DNA of 12,886 nucleotides from Silvimonas sp. JCM 19000. GTDB lineage: Bacteria > Pseudomonadota > Gammaproteobacteria > Burkholderiales > Chitinibacteraceae. The notes under the pieces are model-generated. The model worked only from the letters and a program-made list of their open reading frames with translations. It was not told the DNA's origin and made no database searches. The stretch's first letter is position 1, and each line of letters starts with the position of its first letter. The stretch covers positions 1 through 12,886 of the forward strand of contig BBFD01000098.1 of NCBI GenBank assembly GCA_001313065.1. Direction: 5' to 3'. Position numbers and translations under genes: made by a program. Below, in pieces: positions 7,733-12,886 of the stretch.

Positions 7733-7864
7733 GCACCCGGCGCCGCACCCGCCCGCATAACACGCGAGCCACGCAACAAGCCTGATTTTCCTTCTTGCTG
7801 CTGACGGCTGCTTTGGCCAGAATGCAAGCAGAGGGGCAAGCATTACGATAACAAGGAGAACCTG

Positions 7865-8323
7865 ATGCTCGATCAATCCTGCCCGTCTTTGACCTTACCC
7901 ATGACGGGTGGCAAAACCTTTGACCCCGCCGCGCTCAAGGGTCAGGCGTTTGTGCTGTATTTCTATCCCAAAGACAACACGCCGGGATGCACCGTGGAAG
8001 GCAGTGACTTTCGCGCCCGCGCCGCTGACTTTGCCGCGGCGCATACGCTGGTGTTTGGTATCAGCCGTGACAGCCTCAAATCACACGAAAATTTCAAAGC
8101 CAAAATGGAGTTCCCGTTTGATCTGGTGTCGGACCCCGACGAGATCGCCTGCGAAGCATTTGGCGTAATGAAAATGAAGAATATGTATGGCAAACAGGTT
8201 CGTGGTGTTGAACGCAGTACCTTTTTGATCGACAAGGAGGGCCGCATTGTTCAGGAATGGCGTGGCGTCAAGGTGCCGGGCCATGTTGAAGCCGTGCTCA
8301 GTGCCGTGCAACAGCTCACATAA
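7865..8323 (+). CDS. bcp: Thioredoxin-dependent peroxiredoxin (bacterioferritin comigratory protein, PrxQ/BCP)
   Basis: Reduces hydrogen peroxide and organic hydroperoxides in the cytoplasm. Intact 152-residue ORF. The thioredoxin-like peroxiredoxin core shows VLYFYPKDNTPGCT with peroxidatic Cys42, then FRARAADF, VFGISRDS, FPFDLVSDPD and RSTFLIDKEGRIV. The resolving Cys found five residues later in E. coli BCP is absent (Ser47). Cys6 and the Cys in IACEAF remain, so it may work as a 1-Cys or atypical enzyme. AAGGAG lies seven bases before the ATG. This is one of only two genes here with no A/T run of six or more, and it is unbroken. It is transcribed toward the PIN-PhoH gene but is separated from it by a strong terminator, so they are probably separate units. 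Confidence 0.95.
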   Translation: MLDQSCPSLTLPMTGGKTFDPAALKGQAFVLYFYPKDNTPGCTVEGSDFRARAADFAAAHTLVFGISRDSLKSHENFKAKMEFPFDLVSDPDEIACEAFGVMKMKNMYGKQVRGVERSTFLIDKEGRIVQEWRGVKVPGHVEAVLSAVQQLT

Positions 8324-8327
8324 ACGG

Positions 8328-8356
8328 AAGGCGACCCGCAACGGTCGCCTTTTTTT
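8328..8356 (+). terminator. Intrinsic terminator after bcp
   Basis: Stem AAGGCGACC (8328-8336) pairs with GGTCGCCTT (8343-8351) around a 6-base loop, followed by a seven-T run. It begins four bases after the bcp stop. Confidence 0.92.
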
Positions 8357-8399
8357 GTTGATGCGTTTAATCTCGTTATCCCGCCCACAGGAGAGCCCG

Positions 8400-9809
8400 A
8401 TGGCCGCTCGCAAGCCGAAGAAAGCGCAGGACACCAAGCTGTTTGTCGTGGATACCAACGTTCTGATGCACGATCCCACCTCGATCTTCCGCTTTGAAGA
8501 GCACGATTTGTTTGTGCCGATGATGACGCTGGAAGAACTCGACGGTAACAAGAAAGGCATGTCGGAAGTGGCACGCAATGCGCGCCAGACCAGCCGCTTT
8601 ATCGAAGAACTGATTGCCGGGCGCGAGACCGACCTATCGGATGGCGTGTCGCTGGAAGACGCCAGCAAAGGCCAGGCGTCGGGCAAGCTGTTTCTGCAGA
8701 CCGAGGCCATCAGCAGCCTGCTGCCGGCGCAGTTGCCCATGGGCAAGGCCGACAACCAGATCCTGGGCGTGGTGCATCACCTGCAGCAAATGCAGCCCAA
8801 GCGCGAAGTCATCCTGGTCTCCAAAGACATCAACATGCGCATCAAGCGCGCGCATTGGGTCTGGCGGCCGAGGATTACTTTAACGACAAGGTGCTGGAAG
8901 ATACCGACTTGCTGTACACCGGCATGCGCGAAATCGATCAGTCCTTTTGGGAGAAAAACGGCAAGGATCTGGAGAGCTGGCAAGACGGCGGCCGCGGCTA
9001 CTATCGCCTGAAAGGGCCAGACGTATTTGATCTGCACCCTAACCAACTGCTGTATCAGCAAGGCGATAAACCGTTTGCCGCACGCGTGACCGAGCTGGAA
9101 GGCAAAACCGCGTTAATTGAAAGCCTGAAGGATTATTCGCACCAGAAAAAACGCGATCTGGGGCATCTGTGCGCGTAATCGTGAACAGAATTTTGCACTT
9201 AATTTGTTGATGAATCCGGATGTGGATTTCATCTCGCTGCTGGGCCAGGCCGGCACCGGTAAAACCCTGCTCACGCTGGCGGCGGGCCTGTCGCAAACAC
9301 TGGAATCCAAGATTTATTCCGAGATCATCATGACGCGCGTCACCGTGCCGGTGGGCGAAGATATCGGCTTTCTGCCGGGTACAGAAGAAGAAAAGATGCA
9401 GCCGTGGATGGGCGCGCTGGAAGACAACCTGGACGTACTCAACCAGTCGGATGCCGAAGCGGGCGACTGGGGCCGCGCCGCCACGCGCGATTTGATCCGC
9501 AGCCGTATCAAGGTGAAATCGCTTAACTTCATGCGCGGCCGCACTTTCCTGAATAAATTTCTGATCATCGATGAAGCGCAAAACCTGACGCCCAAGCAAA
9601 TGAAGACCTTGATTACGCGCGCCGGGCCAGGGACGAAGGTAGTTTGCCTCGGCAACGTCAGCCAGATCGACACGCCCTATCTGACCGAGGGCTCGTCCGG
9701 CCTCACCTATGTGGTTGACCGCTTCAAGGGCTGGTCGCACTCCGGCCATATCACCCTGACACGGGGCGAACGTTCGCGCCTGGCCGATTACGCGGCCGAA
9801 ACCTTGTAA
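8400..9809 (+). CDS. PIN domain-PhoH ATPase fusion protein (compensating frameshifts)
   Basis: Restored length is 469 residues. The N-terminal PIN nuclease fold covers about residues 12-150: LFVVDTNVLMHDP carries the first catalytic Asp, MTLEELDGNK an acidic pair, and ILVSKDINMRIKARALGL a later Asp. The C-terminal PhoH-type P-loop ATPase has Walker A GQAGTGKT (about 281-288), FLIIDEAQNLTPKQMKTL as Walker B (about 388), and GNVSQIDTPYL. PIN-PhoH proteins are predicted RNases coupled to an RNA-unwinding ATPase. A G missing at 8846 (KARALGL expected) throws the literal frame to a stop at 9011; one extra A in A6 9146-9151 restores it at KNAIWGICARNREQNFAL. The two cancel, so start and stop share a frame. 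AGGAG lies seven bases before ATG 8400. It sits between two intrinsic terminators and is probably transcribed alone. Confidence 0.93.
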
Positions 9810-9816
9810 GAACCGT

Positions 9817-9850
9817 ACCGCGCCGTCTCGATTGATGGCGCGGTTTTTTT
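9817..9850 (+). terminator. Intrinsic terminator after PIN-PhoH gene
   Basis: ACCGCGCC (9817-9824) pairs with GGCGCGGT (9837-9844) around a 12-base loop, followed by a seven-T run (9844-9850), eight bases after the stop codon. Confidence 0.9.
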
Positions 9851-10066
9851 GATTCACTTTCGTACACGCGGTTACAAGTTGATGGCACCGGTTACCCGAC
9901 CGACGAACGGCAGGCCACCCCTCCCCGCCAGCCCAATAAAACCGTCACTTGTCAGCTTCCACCTCACCCGACCGGGGTAGTCGGTTGTCTGGCACTTGTG
10001 TAGTCTTGCCGCTTACAACAAGGCGGCCCGCTGCGGCGGCTGACGACACGGGGCAAGTGCAAGGCA

Positions 10067-10841
10067 ATGACCATCATCGCAGTGTTCAATCAGAAAGGTG
10101 GCGTGGGCAAGACCACGGTTTCCGCCAATCTGGCTGCCGCTATGGCGCGCAACGGTGTGCAACCGCTGGTGATCGATCTTGATCCGCAGGCGCACCTGAC
10201 CTCGCTGGTCGGCATGAATCCGGCTTCGGTCGATACCATTTTCAATTTCTATCGCGGCACAGGCCACTGACGGAATTGATCACCTCATTGCCGAATGGCG
10301 TGCATTTCATCCCGTCGCATCTGGAACTGGGCAAAGTGGACGCGCAACTTACCCGCCATCGCGATAACGTCTGGCGCCTTAAATTGGGCCTGACCGCCGA
10401 AATGCTAAGCGGCGGCGAAATGCCCATCATCATTGATTGCAGTCCTAGCCTTGGGGTATTAGCGTTTTCGGCGCTATTTGCCGCCGATATGGTGCTGGTG
10501 CCGGTAGCGGCCGAATACCTGGCGCTGAATGGCGCCAATCTGCTGCAACGCACACTTGCCGGGCTGGAGAAATTTGGCCCGCGTATTCCACGGCGATATT
10601 TGATTAATCGCTATGTGCCGGATCAAGTCACCAGCGAAAAGATTGCCGGACAATTGGCCCGCGCTTTTCCGGGTGAAATGCTGCGCACACGTATTCGAGA
10701 ACAAGAAGTCATCGCTGCGGCCGCCGGCAGCGGCGAGGATATTTTTTGAATTCGCCCCTGAAAGCAAGGCGGCGACTGATTTTGCGTTTTTTGCTCGACG
10801 AGTTGCTGGAATCAGGTTTGCTGGAAATGCAGTCCGATTAA
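10067..10841 (+). CDS. ParA/MinD-type ATPase, orphan (frameshifted)
   Basis: Restored length is 257 residues. Deviant Walker A is visible as NQKGGVGKTT (signature Lys10, P-loop Lys15), the switch region as LVIDLDPQAHLTSLVG (Asp37), and IIIDCSPSLGVLAFSA as the Walker B-like strand. Such ATPases dimerise with ATP and position DNA or protein cargo. No parB or parS-like repeat is seen nearby, so chromosome segregation is not supported; it may position another cargo, and its partner could be the small protein downstream. Breaks: one C missing at 10264-10265 (literal frame stops after YRGTGH; GTGPLTELI expected), one extra T in T6 10742-10747 (EDIFEFAPES), and one extra T in T6 10787-10792 (FAFLLDELLESG). 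The start at 10067 matches the family N-terminus; the Shine-Dalgarno is weak. Confidence 0.88.
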
Positions 10842-10891
10842 ACCAAACAGGTCAGTCAAAAAAAACAGCGGGAACGAGGAGGATATACTTC

Positions 10892-11191
10892 ATGCCAAGC
10901 ATCAAGATTCATCGTACGGGTAGTCTGGGCCGCCAACCTTGCATGTTGGTCGATGGTCGCCCGGTGGGTTTGACCACCCACGGCGCGTGTCTGTCGGCAG
11001 CGCTGCCCCCGGGCCGCCATGTCTTGCAAGCGCAACTGGACTGGGGCAAAACCCCGCCGGTGGAATTTGATATCGAAGGCGATGACGTGCATTTCACTGT
11101 CAAAAGCAGCATCCATGGCTGGAAACTGCTGTTTGCGCCGTTCTATCTGTTTGCCCCGCATAACGCACTGGTAGTAGAACGCCGCCACTAA
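10892..11191 (+). CDS. Small protein of unknown function, possible beta-rich domain
   Basis: Intact 99-residue ORF with AGGAGG nine bases before the ATG. I do not recognise a named family. It lacks a signal peptide. The sequence is rich in beta-prone stretches: MLVDGRPVGL, then a Gly/Pro turn in LPPGRHVLQAQLDW (reminiscent of PEGA-like carbohydrate-binding-type folds), then VEFDIEGDDVHFTV. A short hydrophobic stretch near the end, KLLFAPFYLFAP, could contact a membrane but is too short for a clear transmembrane helix. It follows the ParA-type gene by 50 bases on the same strand, probably co-transcribed, and ends before a strong hairpin. It has no A/T run of six and is unbroken. Confidence 0.8.
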   Translation: MPSIKIHRTGSLGRQPCMLVDGRPVGLTTHGACLSAALPPGRHVLQAQLDWGKTPPVEFDIEGDDVHFTVKSSIHGWKLLFAPFYLFAPHNALVVERRH

Positions 11192-11212
11192 GCGCGCGCC
11201 TTGCGCGGGATT

Positions 11213-11247
11213 GCAACCGGCGACCTTTACGGTCGCCGGTTGCGTTT
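11213..11247. terminator. Strong hairpin, probable terminator between convergent genes
   Basis: GCAACCGGCGACC (11213-11225) pairs perfectly over 13 bases with GGTCGCCGGTTGC (11231-11243) around a TTTAC loop. Only a weak T tract (GTTTC) follows on the plus strand, so termination is likely but not textbook. Confidence 0.65.
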
Positions 11248-11260
11248 CAGGCAGGCCGTT

Positions 11261-11612
11261 TTAGTTAAGCACTACAAAGTACTTTTTTTTACCGGCTCCA
11301 GCACTTCAAACTTGCCCACAAATCCTTCCGGAATGACCGCGGCATCGCCGGGCCCGAATTCTTCAAAGCTGCCATCCTCGGCATAAACCCGCGCACGCCC
11401 ACTGATAATGCTGAAGAACTCGGCGCTGTCATCCGCAAAACGAATCTTCCAGCTGCCTTCTCACACGCCCAGATCCCGGCGTTAAAACTGCCGGACGCAT
11501 TGGAATAGTGCGTCCAGCTGGTACGTTCAGGCACGCCATCAACACGGCGGTCTTCGCGCGGGTAATCAATTTCGGCGGGTACGGTCTGTTTGCCCAGGTG
11601 GATAACGTGCAT
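11261..11612 (-). CDS. Small cupin-domain protein, EutQ/DUF861-like (frameshifted)
   Basis: Restored length is 116 residues. The single cupin barrel shows PERTSWTHYSNASGSFNAGIW, then WKIRFADDSAEFFSIISGRARV, FGPGDAAVIPEGFVGKFEV and VKKYFVVLN at the end. The GSW...G...GPGDxxxIPxGFxGxW-like pattern fits the small cupins of the DUF861/EutQ type, which have varied or unknown substrates. The start at 11612 opens MHVIHLGKQT with AAGGAC upstream. Breaks: one base missing at 11460 (CEEGSWK expected; literal CEKAAGR) and two extra bases in T8 11283-11290, which hide the true stop at 11263-11261. Read literally, the last part of the cupin is lost. It converges on the small protein gene and shares the hairpin at 11213-11247. 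Function not assigned. Confidence 0.85.
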
Positions 11613-11639
11613 ACAAGTCCTTTACAGATCAGTGAGTTA

Positions 11640-11656
11640 ACCCCGACCAGCGGGGT
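11640..11656. repeat. Short inverted repeat between cupin and asparaginase genes
   Basis: ACCCCG-ACCAG-CGGGGT is a perfect 6-base-pair stem with a 5-base loop, in the divergent intergenic region 28-44 bases upstream of the cupin start. It could be an operator or chance. No FNR-type box was found in this region. Confidence 0.35.
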
Positions 11657-11776
11657 GGCGGCGATGAAATGGTATTAACGCTTTCCCTGTTGGTAATTTC
11701 GGCAATAACCTCTGTTCAGGGCACGGTTCATGCTTTTCTACGGTTTCATTCACGAAACTAAAACCAGGAGATCAGC

Positions 11777-12847
11777 ATGCTTTCCAGACTGTTTCAACGC
11801 AGCCTGTTTGTTGCCGTAACGTGTAGCGCCGTGTTTGCGCAAGCTGCCGACAAACTGCCCAATGTGGTTATTCTGGCCACCGGCGGCACCATTGCCGGCA
11901 CGGGCGCCACCAGCACCACCACCGTCGCTACACCGCCGCCAAAGTCGGCGTGGATCGCCTGATTGAAGCCGTGCCGGAGTTGAAGCAGATCGCCAATGTC
12001 AGCGGCGAGCAGACCTTCCAGATCGCCAGCGAAAACATGACCAATGAAAACTGGCTGACGCTGGCAAAGCGCGTCAACGTACTCCTCAAGCAAAGCAATG
12101 TCGATGGCATTGTCATTACTCATGGCACCGACACCATCGAAGAGACCGCCTACTTTCTCAACCTGACGGTAAAGAGTCGCAAACCGGTGGTGATCGTCGG
12201 CTCAATGCGTCCCTCCACCGCCATCAGCGCAGATGGTCCGATCAATCTGTACAACGCGGTGGCCGTGGCGGGCAGCCCGGACTCGGCTAACCGGGGCGTG
12301 CTGGTGGCCATGAACGACGAAATTCTCGGTGCGCGCGATGTCACCAAGACCAACACCATGCTGGCCAATACTTTCCGCTCACCGGAACTGGGCGACCTGG
12401 GTTATATCGTCTCGGGCAAACCAAAGTTTTATCGCGCCACCACGCGCAAGCACACCGCGGATACCGAGTTTGATATCAGCAAGCTGGACAAACTGCCGGC
12501 CGTGGACATTGCTTATGGTTCGGCCAATGCCAACACCATCGCGATTGACGCTTTTGCCGCTGCGGGCGATGAAGGGATCGTGTATGCCGGTACTGGTGAC
12601 GGCAGCTTGTCGACGCCAGTGCGTGCGCGCCTGACTGAGCTGCGGCAGAAAGGCTTCTTCATTCTGCGTTCTTCCCGCGTCGGCAACGGCCCAACCGTGC
12701 GCGGTGGTGAGAATGATGATGACAAGACCGACTTTGTTGTGTCGGACACGCTAAGCCCGCAAAAAAAGCGCGCATCTTGCTGATGCTGGCGCTGACCAGA
12801 ACGCACGACACCAAAAAAAGATTCAGGACATGTTCTACACGTACTGA
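11777..12847 (+). CDS. ansB: Type II (periplasmic) L-asparaginase (frameshifted)
   Basis: Hydrolyses L-asparagine to aspartate and ammonia; an exported high-affinity type by its N-terminal signal peptide ([23 protein letters not shown], cut near residue 23). Active-site motifs: [11 protein letters not shown] with the nucleophilic Thr (about residue 35), [17 protein letters not shown] with the second Thr and Asp (about 114), and ARDVTKTNT with the catalytic Lys (about 190). It matches E. coli AnsB along its length ([22 protein letters not shown]). Restored length is 355 residues, against 348 in E. coli. Breaks: one G missing at 11927 (TVGYTAAKVG expected; the literal frame stops about 61 residues in), two extra A in A7 12761-12767 (SPQKARILL expected) and two extra A in A7 12813-12819 ([11 protein letters not shown] at the end). 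AGGAG lies seven bases before the ATG. The tail 12848-12886 shows no terminator. Confidence 0.95.
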
Positions 12848-12886
12848 TGGCGGCAGCACGGCCCGGCGCGGGGTGGGTGGGCGGTG

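Noticed and set aside
8081..8755. 224-residue minus-strand frame
   Set aside because: It spans bcp, a strong terminator and the PIN-domain start on the opposite strand; no family resemblance.
9039..9857. 272-residue minus-strand frame
   Set aside because: Antisense shadow of the PhoH domain and its terminator.
10067..10841. Plasmid or chromosome partition locus
   Set aside because: No parB, no parS-like iterons and no replication gene; neighbours are housekeeping genes.
11613..11776. FNR or CRP site for the asparaginase, as in E. coli ansB
   Set aside because: No TTGAT-N4-ATCAA or close CRP match is present in this intergenic stretch.
256..12847. A cluster of genuine pseudogenes (genome decay)
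   Set aside because: Essential genes are affected, no nonsense or missense decay is seen outside indels, and all indels follow one run-length rule.

Overview
The window looks like a bacterial housekeeping segment from a moderately GC-rich proteobacterium. Protein resemblance (the dCTP deaminase, the PIN-PhoH protein, the HDOD-linked protein kinase) suggests a betaproteobacterium, perhaps a member of Neisseriales; this is inference from remembered families, not a search. I see no phage, insertion sequence, CRISPR array, rRNA or tRNA.

Layout. 1-285: a repeat zone with two copies of a ~107-bp repeat and three copies of an 18-bp palindrome, running into the 3' end of the first gene. 256-6127: four minus-strand genes, in transcription order an aldo/keto reductase resembling L-glyceraldehyde 3-phosphate reductase, cysS (cysteinyl-tRNA synthetase), an enoyl-CoA hydratase/isomerase most like delta3,delta2-enoyl-CoA isomerase, and a Ser/Thr kinase-HDOD-GAF-like signalling protein. 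6128-6265: a divergent control region with a perfect FNR-type box. 6266-7025: a periplasmic alpha-carbonic anhydrase (+). 7031-7085: a two-way terminator. 7095-7670: dcd (-). 7865-9809: bcp peroxiredoxin, then a PIN-PhoH ATPase (+), each followed by a clear intrinsic terminator. 10067-11191: an orphan ParA-type ATPase and a small unrecognised protein (+). 11261-11612: a small cupin protein (-). 11777-12847: a secreted type II asparaginase (+).

The strongest overall signal is that ten of the twelve genes do not read through in one correct frame. The breaks follow one rule: A/T runs of six or more carry 1-2 (perhaps 3) extra bases, and short G/C runs lack a base. Correcting each run restores a full-length protein of expected family length whose base count is divisible by three. 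The two intact genes (bcp and the 99-residue protein) contain no A/T run of six. This points to systematic sequencing or consensus error rather than gene decay. Gene spans below are the full restored genes; reading the DNA literally gives fragments. Some errors cancel, leaving open frames that hide wrong residues (cysS, aldo/keto reductase).

The genes do not form one pathway. They cover translation (cysS), nucleotide supply (dcd), peroxide defence (bcp), CO2/bicarbonate balance (carbonic anhydrase), fatty-acid or carbonyl metabolism (isomerase, reductase), asparagine use (asparaginase), RNA-related or stress functions (PIN-PhoH) and signalling or localisation (kinase-HDOD, ParA). I found no convincing new multi-gene system. 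The most interesting biology is the FNR-type promoter arrangement before the carbonic anhydrase, the kinase-HDOD fusion, and the mosaic repeat overlapping the kinase gene's 3' end.
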